A stretch of DNA of 64,000 nucleotides, from NCBI RefSeq assembly GCF_009759665.1, contig NZ_WQNE01000001.1, forward strand, positions 124,001 through 188,000, written 5' to 3'. A program made the translations under genes and the position numbers. The notes under the pieces are model-generated. The model was given only the letters and a program-made list of their open reading frames with translations, had not been told where the DNA came from and searched no databases. The DNA is from Bradyrhizobium cajani (lineage in GTDB: Bacteria > Pseudomonadota > Alphaproteobacteria > Rhizobiales > Xanthobacteraceae). Shown one piece after another: positions 33,672 to 42,558 of this stretch. Position 1 is the stretch's first letter. Every line of letters starts with the position of its first letter.

Positions 33672-34400
33672 ATGCGCGCCCATCAAATCATGACCCGGTC
33701 GGTCATTTCGGTGACCCCAGACACCAGCATCGTCGAGGCCGCGAACATCATGCTGAAGCGACACATCAGCGGTCTGACGGTGGTCGACGATACCGGCAGG
33801 TTGCTTGGAGTCGTCTCGGAAGGGGATTTCATCCGGCGCAGTGAAATCGGCACCGGTCGCAAACGCGGCCGCTGGCTGCGGTTCATCCTCGGCCCCGGCA
33901 AGTCCGCCAGCGACTTCGTTCACGAGCACGGCCGTAAGGTCTCTGAGGTGATGACCGCCTCGCCCGTGACCATCACCGAGGATACGGCGCTCGCCGAGAT
34001 CGTTGACCTCATGGAACGGAACAACGTGAAGCGTCTGCCGGTGGTGCGCGGCGACAAAGTCGTCGGAATCGTATCCCGTGCCAACCTGTTGCAGGCCGTA
34101 GCGGGCCTCGCCCGCGAGGTGCCGGACCCGACGGCTGACGACGATCACATCCGCGGCCGCATCATCGACGCCATGGAGAGAAACGACTGGTGCCCGTTCG
34201 GGCTGAACGTCATCGTCCGCGACGGCATCGTTCATCTTAGCGGCGTCATCACCGAGGAACGCGCGCGTCAGGCCGCGGTCGTCGCAGCCGAGAATGTCGA
34301 GGGTGTCAAGAAGGTGCACGACCATCTCTGCTGGGTCGACACCATGTCGGGCGTCTATCTGAACTCGCCCGAGGACGACGAGCTCGCCAAGGCAAGCTGA
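33672..34400 (+). CDS. Tandem CBS domain protein with C-terminal BON domain
   Basis: A 242-residue protein. CBS 1 (ARQIMTRSV-like start, VISVTPDTSIVEAANIM) and CBS 2 (VMTASPVTITEDTALAEIVD) span about residues 1-150; BON (VIVRDGIVHLSGVITEERAR) covers about 165-225. CBS pairs bind adenosyl ligands; BON domains bind lipid or proteins. The ATG at 33672 follows GGAGCTTCC; a start 39 bp upstream is less likely. The FNR box 66 bp upstream suggests anaerobic induction. Such CBS-BON proteins are common in low-oxygen clusters; the function is unproven. Confidence 0.88.
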   Translation: MRAHQIMTRSVISVTPDTSIVEAANIMLKRHISGLTVVDDTGRLLGVVSEGDFIRRSEIGTGRKRGRWLRFILGPGKSASDFVHEHGRKVSEVMTASPVTITEDTALAEIVDLMERNNVKRLPVVRGDKVVGIVSRANLLQAVAGLAREVPDPTADDDHIRGRIIDAMERNDWCPFGLNVIVRDGIVHLSGVITEERARQAAVVAAENVEGVKKVHDHLCWVDTMSGVYLNSPEDDELAKAS

Positions 34401-34426
34401 TAGAGGCGAGCTGATCGCGGCCGTGC

Positions 34427-34891
34427 TCAGCGAGGAATGACGGCGGTGGCCTCGATTTCGACGCGCGCCGCCTTCTCGACGAGGCGGACCACCTGAACCA
34501 GTGCCATCGCCGGATAGTGCGCTCCGAAGATCGTACGGTACACCTTGCCTAGTTCCTTCAGGTTCGTCAGGTATTCGTCCATGTCCACGACGTACCAGGT
34601 CAGGCGCACGAGGTGTTCGGGTCGCGCGCCCGCTTCTGCCAGAATCGCGGCGATATTGCCGAGGGTCTGGCGGACCTGCCCGACAAAGCCGTCCGCAAGG
34701 CACTCTTCGGCATCCCAGCCGATCACGCCGCCGGTGACGACGATGCGCCCCTCAGCGGCCATGCCGTTGGCATAGCCTTTCGGCACCGGCCAGCCGGGCG
34801 GCTGGAGGATTTGCGCCCCCGAGCGCGCGCCGTTCTCGTCGGCGGTTGACAGCACCGCAAGCTGCGGGCCTTTCGGCGTCGTCACGGACAA
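34427..34891 (-). CDS. RidA family protein
   Basis: A 154-residue RidA/YjgF-type protein with the C-terminal ARVEIEATAVIP segment whose arginine binds the substrate carboxylate in active RidA members, and MALVQVVRLVEKAA just before it. RidA enzymes hydrolyse reactive enamine/imine intermediates; in aromatic pathways related members act as deaminases or hydrolases. Its start lies 15 bp after the ligase stop, so it is the second gene of a ligase-RidA operon. That fits a nitrogen-containing substrate such as aminobenzoate. Confidence 0.87.
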   Translation of the reverse strand: MSVTTPKGPQLAVLSTADENGARSGAQILQPPGWPVPKGYANGMAAEGRIVVTGGVIGWDAEECLADGFVGQVRQTLGNIAAILAEAGARPEHLVRLTWYVVDMDEYLTNLKELGKVYRTIFGAHYPAMALVQVVRLVEKAARVEIEATAVIPR

Positions 34892-34906
34892 TTCTCTATC
34901 CTTCTT

Positions 34907-36598
34907 TCATTCCGCCGCGACGCCCGAGGACGTCGCCGCGGCCTGCGCCAGCTGCCGCAGTGCAAAGCGCTTCAACTTGCCGGTCTCGGTCTTCGGCAAC
35001 TGCGTCACGAACTCGATCGCGCGCGGATATTTGTACGGCGCGATCTCGCGTTTGACATGCTCCTGCAGCTCGGCCACGAGCTGAGCGTCCGGCGTCACAC
35101 CGGGAGCGACAATGACATAGGCCTTCACGATCATGCCGCGCGCCTCGTCTGGCGCACCGACGACCCCGCATTCGACGACGGAGGGATGCGTGAGCAGTGC
35201 CGCCTCGACATCGGTACCTGCGATGTTGTAGCCGGCCGACACGATCATGTCGTCGGAGCGCGACTGGTACCAGAAATAGCCGTCGCTATCCATCAGGTAG
35301 GTGTCGCCGGTGATGTTCCAACCGTTCTGGACATATTTCCGCTGCCGCTCATCGGCGAGATAGCGGCAGCCGGTCGGCCCGCGCACCGCCAAGAGCCCCA
35401 TCGTTCCGGGCGGCACGTCATTGCCGGCATCGTCGACGATCTTGGCCTCATAGCCCGGCACAGGCTTCCCCGTGGCGCCCGGCCGGATCTCGTCCTCGGT
35501 GGCGCTGATGAAGATGTGCAGCAGCTCCGTCGAACCGATACCGTCCATCAGCTTGAGGCCGGTGGCCTTGAGCCAGGCGTCGAATGTCGGCTTGGGCAGC
35601 GTCTCGCCGGCGGAGACGCACTTCCGCAACGAGGAAATGTCGCGGCCAGGCAGCTTGCCGATGAGAGCGCGATAGGCAGTCGGCGCCGTGAAGCACACCG
35701 TGGTCTTGTACTGCTCGATCGCGGTCAGGATATCATCGGGCGTCGTCTTCTCCAGAACGACGAACGAAGCGCCGATGTGCATGGGAAACAGCACGCCGCC
35801 AAATCCAAAAGTGAAGGCGAGCGGCGCGGAGCCGACGAAGCGATCCTTCTGCTCGGCGCGCAGAATATTGCGCGCATAACCGTCGCAGACCGCCAGCATG
35901 TCCCGGTGGAAATGCATGGTGCCCTTGGGATCGCCAGTCGTGCCCGACGTGAAGGCGATCAGGCAGACGTCGTCCGAGGCGGTATCGACAGCCCTGAACT
36001 CCGGGCTCGCATCCGCGATCAGCGCCTCGAGCGAGTCTGCGGCGCCATTGCCCCAATAGACAACCAGCTTGAGACTGGACGCCACTGCCCTTGCCTTCTC
36101 CATTTCCTCGGAGAGCTTTCCGTCGCACAGCGCGAGCGTAATCTCTGCTTTCTGGATCGGGTACGACAATTCCTTGGCGCGCAGCAGCGGCATCGTGGCC
36201 ACGACAATGCCACCGGCCTTGATCACCGCGAGATAGGTCGCAACCATCATCGGGTTGTTGGCGGAACGCAGCAGCACGCGTCCGCCGGTCACGAGACCGA
36301 GCTTGCCGACCAGCACATTGGCGATGCGGTTCACGAGCACTTGCAGCTCGCGATAGGTGTAACTGACAGCGGGACTGATGACGCAAGGCGCGTCGCCATG
36401 GCCCTGCTCGATCCAGCGATCGAGGAAATAGCTGACGCAGTTCAATCGCGGGGGATAGCTCAGTTCCGGCCGCGTGAAGATGAATTCGGGCCAGAGCTCG
36501 CGCGGCGGCAGATGCTGCCGCGCAAATGTATCGACATGGGCCGTCGCAGCATTGCCGTCATGCGAGCCCGTCACTTGAACCTTGGCGGCGTTGGCCAT
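34907..36598 (-). CDS. Benzoate/2-aminobenzoate-CoA ligase-like AMP-forming ligase
   Basis: A 563-residue ANL-superfamily enzyme. Phosphate-binding FTSGTTGDPKG, the A5 segment IGSTELLHIFIS (typical of the benzoate-CoA ligase branch), GDTYLMDSDGYFWYQSR, and the terminal catalytic lysine in TETGKLKR. It activates an aromatic acid to its CoA thioester. The IGSTELLHIF signature and the RidA partner suggest 2-aminobenzoate or another benzoate derivative, but the ring specificity is inferred. A MarR-type operator candidate at 36650-36661 lies 52 bp upstream; the MarR gene is upstream in the same direction. Confidence 0.87.
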   Translation of the reverse strand: MANAAKVQVTGSHDGNAATAHVDTFARQHLPPRELWPEFIFTRPELSYPPRLNCVSYFLDRWIEQGHGDAPCVISPAVSYTYRELQVLVNRIANVLVGKLGLVTGGRVLLRSANNPMMVATYLAVIKAGGIVVATMPLLRAKELSYPIQKAEITLALCDGKLSEEMEKARAVASSLKLVVYWGNGAADSLEALIADASPEFRAVDTASDDVCLIAFTSGTTGDPKGTMHFHRDMLAVCDGYARNILRAEQKDRFVGSAPLAFTFGFGGVLFPMHIGASFVVLEKTTPDDILTAIEQYKTTVCFTAPTAYRALIGKLPGRDISSLRKCVSAGETLPKPTFDAWLKATGLKLMDGIGSTELLHIFISATEDEIRPGATGKPVPGYEAKIVDDAGNDVPPGTMGLLAVRGPTGCRYLADERQRKYVQNGWNITGDTYLMDSDGYFWYQSRSDDMIVSAGYNIAGTDVEAALLTHPSVVECGVVGAPDEARGMIVKAYVIVAPGVTPDAQLVAELQEHVKREIAPYKYPRAIEFVTQLPKTETGKLKRFALRQLAQAAATSSGVAAE

Positions 36599-36649
36599 CG
36601 CACGCTCCTTTCAGCATGGATTGCACCCGGCAGCACGATCTGAAAACAT

Positions 36650-36661
36650 TTTAGGCTTAAA
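36650..36661. promoter_or_regulatory. Candidate MarR operator, site A (TTTAGGCTTAAA)
   Basis: A 12-bp near-palindrome that recurs through the next 6 kb. It lies 52 bp upstream of the aromatic acid-CoA ligase start, between that gene and the MarR gene, in an AT-rich patch. Confidence 0.6.
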
Positions 36662-36745
36662 ACAATTTGGCGCAATAGGGGATTTTGGGCATCCCGTGCT
36701 TTTTCCTGCGGCAAAAGGGATTGGCGGCCTGACCCGCCAGCGCAT

Positions 36746-37264
36746 TTACGGCCGGCGGCGCGCGGCCGATTTCTGCGCCGACGCCTTGGTCTTGGCCAGC
36801 AGCCGCATCAGTTCGCGGACATCCTTCGGCGAGAGCTCGGCGAAGAGATCGGCAATCCAGGTTTCATGTTCCGCAGCCATTCTGCGAAACTCGGCACGCC
36901 CGAGCTTTGTGAGGCGGATCACCTGGACACGACGGTCCGTCTCCGAGGTCCGCCGGTCGAGATGACCGGATTCCACGAGACGCTCGACGAGGCCGGTCAC
37001 ATTGCCGTTCGACACCATCATGCGCTTGGAGACATCGGACAGCGTCATGCCGTCCGGGGCCTTGTCGAGCTGCGCCATCAGATCGAAACGCGGCAGCGTG
37101 ACGTCGAACCGCTGCCGCAACCGGCCGCGAACCTCGCCCTCGATCAGGGTCGTGCAGGTCAAGAGCCGCAGCCACAACCGAAGCTCGTCGGCGTGGTCTT
37201 CCGGCGTTTCGACGACCTTGGTTTCGGAATCGAGCATCTTGCTGCAATCATTGACGGCCGGCAT
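36746..37264 (-). CDS. MarR family transcriptional regulator
   Basis: A 172-residue winged-helix regulator: LTLPRFDLMAQLDKAPDGMT-like core (VTLPRFDLMAQL), recognition helix around MMVSNGNVTGLVERLVESG, and wing with DRRTSETDRRVQVIRLT. Regulators of this type in aromatic pathways, such as BadR or CouR, are relieved by the acid or its CoA ester. It sits centrally among genes that share the palindrome TTTARGCTTMAA, with one copy 27 bp before its own start, suggesting autoregulation. The ATG at 37264 is used; one at 37237 is possible. Confidence 0.9.
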   Translation of the reverse strand: MPAVNDCSKMLDSETKVVETPEDHADELRLWLRLLTCTTLIEGEVRGRLRQRFDVTLPRFDLMAQLDKAPDGMTLSDVSKRMMVSNGNVTGLVERLVESGHLDRRTSETDRRVQVIRLTKLGRAEFRRMAAEHETWIADLFAELSPKDVRELMRLLAKTKASAQKSAARRRP

Positions 37265-37290
37265 TGGCGCCGGCCCGGATTCCCTAACAT

Positions 37291-37302
37291 TTTGAGCTTC
37301 AA
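37291..37302. promoter_or_regulatory. Candidate MarR operator, site B (TTTGAGCTTCAA)
   Basis: Second copy of the recurring near-palindrome, 27 bp upstream of the marR start and in reach of its promoter. Confidence 0.6.
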
Positions 37303-37359
37303 GTAAATCCGCGCCAGCCGCAAGCCCAAAGCTGCAACAATCGACCGCACGTGAATTTC

Positions 37360-37371
37360 TTTAGGCTTCAA
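37360..37371. promoter_or_regulatory. Candidate MarR operator, site C (TTTAGGCTTCAA)
   Basis: Third copy, 69 bp from site B (start to start) and about 143 bp upstream of the divergent LivK-type binding protein gene. The pair B/C allows the MarR protein to control both directions. Confidence 0.6.
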
Positions 37372-37514
37372 ATAATTGGCGCGCGGCTTGCATGAAATGC
37401 ACGCCTGCCAGGGGCGGTGCGGGCGTTGCTTGCCGCAGCAGCCGTCATCGGCATAAGCTTGGATTGGAAGCGCGCGGCTTGCAACGCAAGCCCGATAGGC
37501 ACGAGGGACAGACC

Positions 37515-38690
37515 ATGAAGACGCAATTGACCTTGGCGGCAGCCGCCTTGCTGCTCGGCACCACGGTGAGCCCAGCCCTCGCCCAGGAAAAGATCAAGCT
37601 TGGTGTGGTCGTGACCCTGTCGGGACCCGCCGCCGCGCTCGGCCAACAGGTTCGCGACGGCTTCGCGCTCGCGGTCAAGGATCTCGGCGGCAAGATGGGC
37701 GGCCGCGATGTGGAAGTGATCGTTGCGGACGACGAACTGAAGCCGGATGCAGCGGTGACCAAGGTCAAGGGCCTTCTGGAGCGCGACAAGGTCGACTTCG
37801 TGGTCGGCCCGATCTTCTCCAACATTCTCCAGGCGATCCATCGGCCCGTAACGGAATCGAAGGTGTTCCTGATCAGCCCCAATGCCGGCCCGTCGACGTT
37901 TGCGGGCAAGGATTGCAACCCGTTCTTCTATGTGACGTCGTATCAGAACGACCAGGTGCACGAGATCCTCGGCAAGGTCGCGCAGGATCGCGGCTACAAG
38001 CGCATGTACCTGATGGTCCCGAACTATCAGGCCGGCAAAGACTCGGTGGCGGGCTTCAAGCTCGACTACAAGGGCGAGATCGTCGAGGAGTCCTACATGC
38101 CGCTGAACACGCTGGACTTCCAGCCGGAGCTTTCCAAGATTTCCTCGCAGAAGCCCGACGCGCTGTTCACGTTCATGCCGGGGGGCCTTGGCGTCAATCT
38201 CGTCAAGCAATACCGGCAGGCAGGCCTTGCCGATACCATTCCGGTGCTGTCGGCGTTCACGGTGGACGAATCGACCCTGCCGGCGCAGCAGGACGCCGCC
38301 ATCGGCATGTTCGGCGGTGCGAACTGGGCCCCCAATCTCGACAATCCCCAGAACAAGAAGTTCGTCGCGGCCTATGAGGCCGCCTATAGCGGTGTGCCCG
38401 GCACTTATGCCTTCCAGGCCTATGACGCCGCGATGCTGATCGATAGCGCCGTAAAGGCGGTAAAGGGTGATCTGTCCAACAAGGACGCGGTCCGAGCCGC
38501 CCTGAAGAAAGCCGACTTCACCTCGCTGCGTGGCGCCTTCAAGTTCAACACCAACGGCTATCCGATTCAGGACTTTTACCTGACCAAGGTGGCCAAACGC
38601 CAGGACGGCAAGTTCCAGACCGAGATCGTTCAGAAAGTTTTTGAGAACTACGGCGACCGCTATGCCAAGGACTGCAAGGCGGCAAACTAA
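37515..38690 (+). CDS. ABC transporter substrate-binding protein, branched-chain amino acid/aromatic acid (LivK) type
   Basis: A 391-residue periplasmic protein with signal peptide (KTQLTLAAAALLLGTTVSPA, cut after LAQ). The mature part begins EKIKLGVVVTLSGPAAALGQ, as in LivK/HbaE-type binding proteins; ANWAPNLDNPQN and GTYAFQAYDAAMLIDSA are family-like. The ATG at 37515 follows GAGGGACAGACC. No Liv permease or ATPase is in this window, so it may use one encoded elsewhere. Located in the MarR cluster, it probably binds the aromatic acid that the ligase activates. Confidence 0.9.
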   Translation: MKTQLTLAAAALLLGTTVSPALAQEKIKLGVVVTLSGPAAALGQQVRDGFALAVKDLGGKMGGRDVEVIVADDELKPDAAVTKVKGLLERDKVDFVVGPIFSNILQAIHRPVTESKVFLISPNAGPSTFAGKDCNPFFYVTSYQNDQVHEILGKVAQDRGYKRMYLMVPNYQAGKDSVAGFKLDYKGEIVEESYMPLNTLDFQPELSKISSQKPDALFTFMPGGLGVNLVKQYRQAGLADTIPVLSAFTVDESTLPAQQDAAIGMFGGANWAPNLDNPQNKKFVAAYEAAYSGVPGTYAFQAYDAAMLIDSAVKAVKGDLSNKDAVRAALKKADFTSLRGAFKFNTNGYPIQDFYLTKVAKRQDGKFQTEIVQKVFENYGDRYAKDCKAAN

Positions 38691-38719
38691 GCCGCGCGTC
38701 GCGTCAAGGGAGGACTGCA

Positions 38720-39175
38720 ATGAAGAGCGAAATCACCGGCATCACCCGGGCCAACGAAGGAATCCAGGGCATCTCCTGGAATATCCTCGGCCAGACTTAT
38801 GTGCCGAAGAGCTATGCGGAGAACAGCTTCTCCTGGCACGCGACATTGCCGCCCGGCACTTTCGTGCCGCCGCACATTCATCCCGACCAGGATGAATATC
38901 TTTACATGCTGGAGGGCAAGCTCGATTTCATGCTCGGTAATTCGGAGGCGCAGGCGACCGCAGGCGATCTGATCCGCCTCGGCATGGGCGTGCCACACGG
39001 CATCTTCAACAAGTCGGAGCAGACCGCAAAGGTGCTGTTCTGGGTGTCGCCGAGCCGCAAGCTATTCGACCTGTTCTGGGGCCTTCACAACATGAAAGAA
39101 CAGAAGCCCGAGGACGTGGTGGCGATGGCGGCCGAGTTCAACATCCACTTCCTGCCGCCGCCTCCGGGCGGCTGA
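38720..39175 (+). CDS. Cupin domain-containing protein
   Basis: A 151-residue single-domain cupin. PPHIHPDQDEYLYMLEG holds the first metal motif (two His and one Glu); GDLIRLGMGVPHGIFNKSE carries the second-motif histidine. It starts 29 bp after the binding-protein stop in the same operon. Cupins of this size may act as ring-opening dioxygenases, isomerases or hydrolases. The specific reaction in this pathway is unknown. Confidence 0.85.
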   Translation: MKSEITGITRANEGIQGISWNILGQTYVPKSYAENSFSWHATLPPGTFVPPHIHPDQDEYLYMLEGKLDFMLGNSEAQATAGDLIRLGMGVPHGIFNKSEQTAKVLFWVSPSRKLFDLFWGLHNMKEQKPEDVVAMAAEFNIHFLPPPPGG

Positions 39176-39184
39176 TCGCGAGTC

Positions 39185-40435
39185 TTAAGCCCGCACTGCC
39201 GCCAGTCCAGGCACCGCAGCGAAGCCTGCCTTGGTGGCATAGCCGCGCACGATCGCTTCGCGCTGGGAATAGCTCAGCACGTTGTCGACATTGTCGAAGC
39301 CGTCGGGCGCGAGCTGCTCGACGGCGTCGATGACACCCTCAGGACCGCCGCGCCGGTTTGAGCGGACAATGTCTGCCGTCATCGGCAGGCGCTTCTTCTC
39401 GTATTCGACCAGGGCCTGGCGGGGATGCTCGGCGCGCACCAGGGCGTCGGCGAGGCAGCGTGCATCGAGGATTGCCTGCGAGGCGCCGTTGGAGCCGACC
39501 GGATACATGGGATGCGCGGCATCGCCGAGCAGCGTGACGCGTCCGGATGACCAGTACGGCAGGGGATCGCGGTCGCAGGTTGGATATTCGTAGAATTCTG
39601 GCGTCGCGGAGATCAGGCTCTTCACGTCGATATAGGGCACGGAGAAGCGCGCCACGTGTGGCATCAGGTCCTCGCGACGGCCCGGCCGCGACCAGTCTTC
39701 CTTCCGCGGCGGCGGTGCATTGCCCTCGCCGACCTTCACCAGCACCGCCCAATTGGTCAGCCGGCTTGCCGGGCTCGATCCTTCCGCGATCGGATAGATG
39801 ACCACCTTGGCGTTAAGGCCACCGGCTACGATCATCGATTTGCCCGTGAGGAACAGCGGCCAGTCGCGGGCGCCGCGCCACAGCATCAGGCCGTTCCAGC
39901 ACGGCGGCCCTTCGTTCGGGAACAAGGTCTCGCGCACGCGCGAATGGATGCCGTCGGCGCCGATCAGGATATCGCCACGCGCGGTGTGGACATGTGCGCC
40001 GGCGCGATCGAAGAAATAGGCGGTGACGCCGCCCTCATCCTGCGTGAAGGCACCGAGGCGGCAGCCGGTGTGGATTGCCTCCTGCCCGAGCCGCTCCTCG
40101 ACGGCACGATGGATGACACCTTGAAGCCGGCCACGGTGGATCGAGAATTGCGGCACGTCGTGGCCGGCGTCGATGCCGCGAGCTTCGCGCCAGACCTCCT
40201 GGCCGTGGCGATTGAGATAATAGAGCTGGTCGGTGCGGATCGCGACATCGTCGAGCTTCTGCAACAGGCCGAGCCCCGCAAGCTCGCGCATCGCGTGGGG
40301 CAGCGTGTTGATCCCGACCCCGAGCTCGCGAATGGTGTCGGCCTGCTCGAAGATCTCACAATCCAGGCCGCGCGAGCGCAGCATCAATGCCGTGGTGAGA
40401 CCACCGATGCCGCCACCGACGATAATCGCCTTCAT
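39185..40435 (-). CDS. FAD-dependent aromatic monooxygenase (PhzS/salicylate hydroxylase type)
   Basis: A 416-residue class A flavin monooxygenase: GGGIGG at the N-terminus (FAD), GADGIHSRVRE (the DG motif), and GDAAHPMYPVGSNGASQAIL (second FAD site). This pattern is close to the PhzS-like branch, which hydroxylates or decarboxylates aromatic acids with NAD(P)H. It converges on the cupin gene, 9 bp away, and is preceded by a possible small gene. Substrate specificity is not set; the surrounding genes suggest an amino- or hydroxybenzoate derivative. Confidence 0.9.
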   Translation of the reverse strand: MKAIIVGGGIGGLTTALMLRSRGLDCEIFEQADTIRELGVGINTLPHAMRELAGLGLLQKLDDVAIRTDQLYYLNRHGQEVWREARGIDAGHDVPQFSIHRGRLQGVIHRAVEERLGQEAIHTGCRLGAFTQDEGGVTAYFFDRAGAHVHTARGDILIGADGIHSRVRETLFPNEGPPCWNGLMLWRGARDWPLFLTGKSMIVAGGLNAKVVIYPIAEGSSPASRLTNWAVLVKVGEGNAPPPRKEDWSRPGRREDLMPHVARFSVPYIDVKSLISATPEFYEYPTCDRDPLPYWSSGRVTLLGDAAHPMYPVGSNGASQAILDARCLADALVRAEHPRQALVEYEKKRLPMTADIVRSNRRGGPEGVIDAVEQLAPDGFDNVDNVLSYSQREAIVRGYATKAGFAAVPGLAAVRA

Positions 40436-40486
40436 CGCCTTTACTCCGCTCGAAACACAGGCAATGGGTTAGCGTCGCATGGGCGG

Positions 40487-40636
40487 TCACTCCGCCGCAA
40501 GCGGCTTTGTCGCCTCCGCCCAGAGCTCGGTCCGGGTCTTGGGCTTAGCCTTAATTCCCGGCTGCACGAAATCACGCAGATCGCGCACACGGCTGCGAAC
40601 GGATGGTGGCGCAGAGACCGGCTGTGCCGCCACCAA
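40487..40636 (-). CDS. Hypothetical small protein (about 49 residues)
   Basis: A possible small gene between the flavin monooxygenase and an operator-like site. The start is uncertain: the TTG at 40636, or the GTG next to it at 40633, has AAGG and GGAG upstream, while an ATG at 40657 would abut the operator and lacks a ribosome site. The product is basic and polar, with the C-terminal KAKPKTRTELWAEATKPLAA, and no domain is recognised. Its placement directly downstream of the candidate MarR site D suggests it is the first gene of the monooxygenase transcript. It could also be untranslated leader. Confidence 0.4.
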   Translation of the reverse strand: MVAAQPVSAPPSVRSRVRDLRDFVQPGIKAKPKTRTELWAEATKPLAAE

Positions 40637-40660
40637 TGCTCCACCTTCCCGGACCATTAG

Positions 40661-40672
40661 TTTAATCTTGAA
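40661..40672. promoter_or_regulatory. Candidate MarR operator, site D (TTTAATCTTGAA)
   Basis: Fourth copy of the near-palindrome, flanked on the right by AACAATTG, similar to site A. It lies upstream of the small gene and flavin monooxygenase. Confidence 0.55.
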
Positions 40673-40725
40673 ACAATTGTCCAAAACTCGGCGTTGCTGA
40701 TCCGATCGAGGACAATGGCAGGGTT

Positions 40726-41562
40726 TCAGTCTCCCCTGAAGACCGGCTTGACCTTGTTGGCGAAAGCCTCGAAGGCGCGCTCGAAATCCGCCGTCGTCAT
40801 GCACAGGGCCTGGGCAACGGCTTCCGCCTCAATGGCCTCCTCCACCGACATCGCCCATTCCATCGCCAGCATCCGCTTGGTCATGGTGTTGGCGAAGGTC
40901 GGCCCTTCCGCGACCTGTTTTGCCAGGACTTGCGCCTGGGGCAGCACCTGCTCCGGCGTGACGAGGCGGCTGAAGAAGCCCCAGCGCTCGCCCTCCTCCG
41001 CGGTCATGAACCGGCCGGTGTAGAGCAATTCGGAGGCGCGGGACTGTCCGATGATCCGCGGCAGGATCGCGCAGGCGCCCATATCGCAGCCGGCAAGGCC
41101 GACCTTGTTGAACAGGAACGCGACCTTGGCCCCACTCGCGGCGAGGCGCATGTCCGACGCCATGGCGATGATCGCGCCGGCCCCGGCGCAGATGCCCTCG
41201 ACCGCGGCTACGATCGGCTGCGGGCAGGCCCGCATCGCCTTGACGAGGTCACCGGTCATACGCGTGAAGGCGGTCAACCCCTTGGTGTCCATCTTCACGA
41301 GCGGACCGATGATCTCGAACACATCGCCGCCCGACGAGAAATTGCCCCCGGCGCCGGTGACGACGATGGCCTTGACCGCATCGTCGAACGCGCAAGCGCG
41401 GAAGAAATCCGTCAGTTCCCGGTAACTCTCGAAGGTCAGCGGATTCTTTCGTTCGGGACGGTTGAGCGTGACTGTCGCGACGCCGTCGACCACGGCCAGC
41501 AGGAAGTGCTGCGGCGAATAGTCCGCAAGCGGCACGGTCACGGGATTTGCGGGTCTGCTCAT
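40726..41562 (-). CDS. Enoyl-CoA hydratase/isomerase family protein
   Basis: A 278-residue crotonase: [11 protein letters not shown], oxyanion segment [11 protein letters not shown], and [20 protein letters not shown] are typical; [20 protein letters not shown] replaces the usual catalytic glutamate stretch with the pattern seen in ring-cleavage crotonases. It follows the SDR gene in the same transcript (43-bp gap). Likely acts on a cyclic or aromatic-derived acyl-CoA. The last gene of this minus-strand pair. Confidence 0.87.
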   Translation of the reverse strand: MSRPANPVTVPLADYSPQHFLLAVVDGVATVTLNRPERKNPLTFESYRELTDFFRACAFDDAVKAIVVTGAGGNFSSGGDVFEIIGPLVKMDTKGLTAFTRMTGDLVKAMRACPQPIVAAVEGICAGAGAIIAMASDMRLAASGAKVAFLFNKVGLAGCDMGACAILPRIIGQSRASELLYTGRFMTAEEGERWGFFSRLVTPEQVLPQAQVLAKQVAEGPTFANTMTKRMLAMEWAMSVEEAIEAEAVAQALCMTTADFERAFEAFANKVKPVFRGD

Positions 41563-41605
41563 GCGATCTCCTTAGCTTCCTTGTTCCGCGCCTGCACCGC
41601 GCAAG

Positions 41606-42367
41606 CTAGATCTCACCGCCGGCGACAGCGATCGCCTGTCCGGTGATCGCGCCGGCGCCCTCACCGCACAGCCAGAGCACCGCGTCGGCCACCTCCTGAG
41701 GCGTGATCAGACGCCCCTGTGGATTGTGTCGCGCCAGCTCGGCAATTGCTTGCTCGCGGGTTCGCCCCGTCTTCTTCATGATGTTTTCGATGCTGCCGGC
41801 GACAAGTTCGGTGTCGGTGAAGCCGGGGCACACCGCATTCACGGTCACATTGCTGCCGGCCATCTCGAGGGCGAGGGAACGCACGAGCCCGACCACGGCG
41901 TGCTTGGCGGCAACGTACGCGCTGACATAGGCGTAGCCCTTGAGTCCAGCCGTCGACGCCACCGCGACGATGCGGCCGTAGGAGCGATCCTTCATGCCTG
42001 GCAACACAGCCCGGACGGCATGCACCACGCCCATGAAGTTGACGTCCATCATGCGGCCAAAGAGGGCGCTATCCGATTTGGCGAATGGCGCGGATTCTGC
42101 GCTGCCCGCATTGGCAATCAGGATGTCGATCGGTTTGCGCGCACTCGCCTCAGCGATGGCCGCCTTCAACGATGCTTCGTCAGAGACGTCGGCAACGGCG
42201 GCAAAATGTGCAGCGCCCACGTTGACCGCCTCGGCAAGAGTCGCTGCGTTGCGGCCGAGCACGGTCACGGTCGCGCCAGCACCGACAAGCGAGGCGGCGA
42301 TCGCGCGGCCGATGCCGCGACCGCCACCGGTCACCAGCGCGTGCGGCGAATGCGGCAATCCGGACAT
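41606..42367 (-). CDS. SDR family oxidoreductase
   Basis: A 253-residue classical SDR: TGGGRGIGRAIA (cofactor binding), NAGSAESAPF, catalytic serine in VAVASTAGLKG, YVAAKHAVVG (Tyr-x3-Lys), C-terminal ITGQAIAVAGG. It starts 41 bp downstream of operator site E and precedes the crotonase gene. Likely a hydroxyacyl-CoA or alicyclic CoA dehydrogenase in the same route. Confidence 0.88.
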   Translation of the reverse strand: MSGLPHSPHALVTGGGRGIGRAIAASLVGAGATVTVLGRNAATLAEAVNVGAAHFAAVADVSDEASLKAAIAEASARKPIDILIANAGSAESAPFAKSDSALFGRMMDVNFMGVVHAVRAVLPGMKDRSYGRIVAVASTAGLKGYAYVSAYVAAKHAVVGLVRSLALEMAGSNVTVNAVCPGFTDTELVAGSIENIMKKTGRTREQAIAELARHNPQGRLITPQEVADAVLWLCGEGAGAITGQAIAVAGGEI

Positions 42368-42407
42368 GCGCTGGCTCCCTCGGGTGCTGATCGTTCCCTC
42401 GATATAT

Positions 42408-42419
42408 TTTAACCTTCAA
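42408..42419. promoter_or_regulatory. Candidate MarR operator, site E (TTTAACCTTCAA)
   Basis: Fifth copy, 41 bp upstream of the SDR-crotonase operon in an AT-rich divergent gap. Confidence 0.6.
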
Positions 42420-42484
42420 ATTTTTGCAACGAAAGCGCCGAGCGAGGACGCAAACGCCCACAAGAGGCCCGGCCCGAAAATTGC

Positions 42485-42496
42485 TTTAAGTATAAA
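42485..42496. promoter_or_regulatory. Candidate MarR operator, site F (TTTAAGTATAAA)
   Basis: Sixth copy, less close in the right half, 63 bp upstream of the alpha/beta hydrolase that opens the plus-strand operon. Sites E and F are 77 bp apart (start to start) and serve divergent promoters. Confidence 0.5.
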
Positions 42497-42558
42497 ATTA
42501 TCGCTTCCCATCGCCTACAAGCCTGTTAGCATCAAAGGGCCAAGCAAAAGGACGTCGC

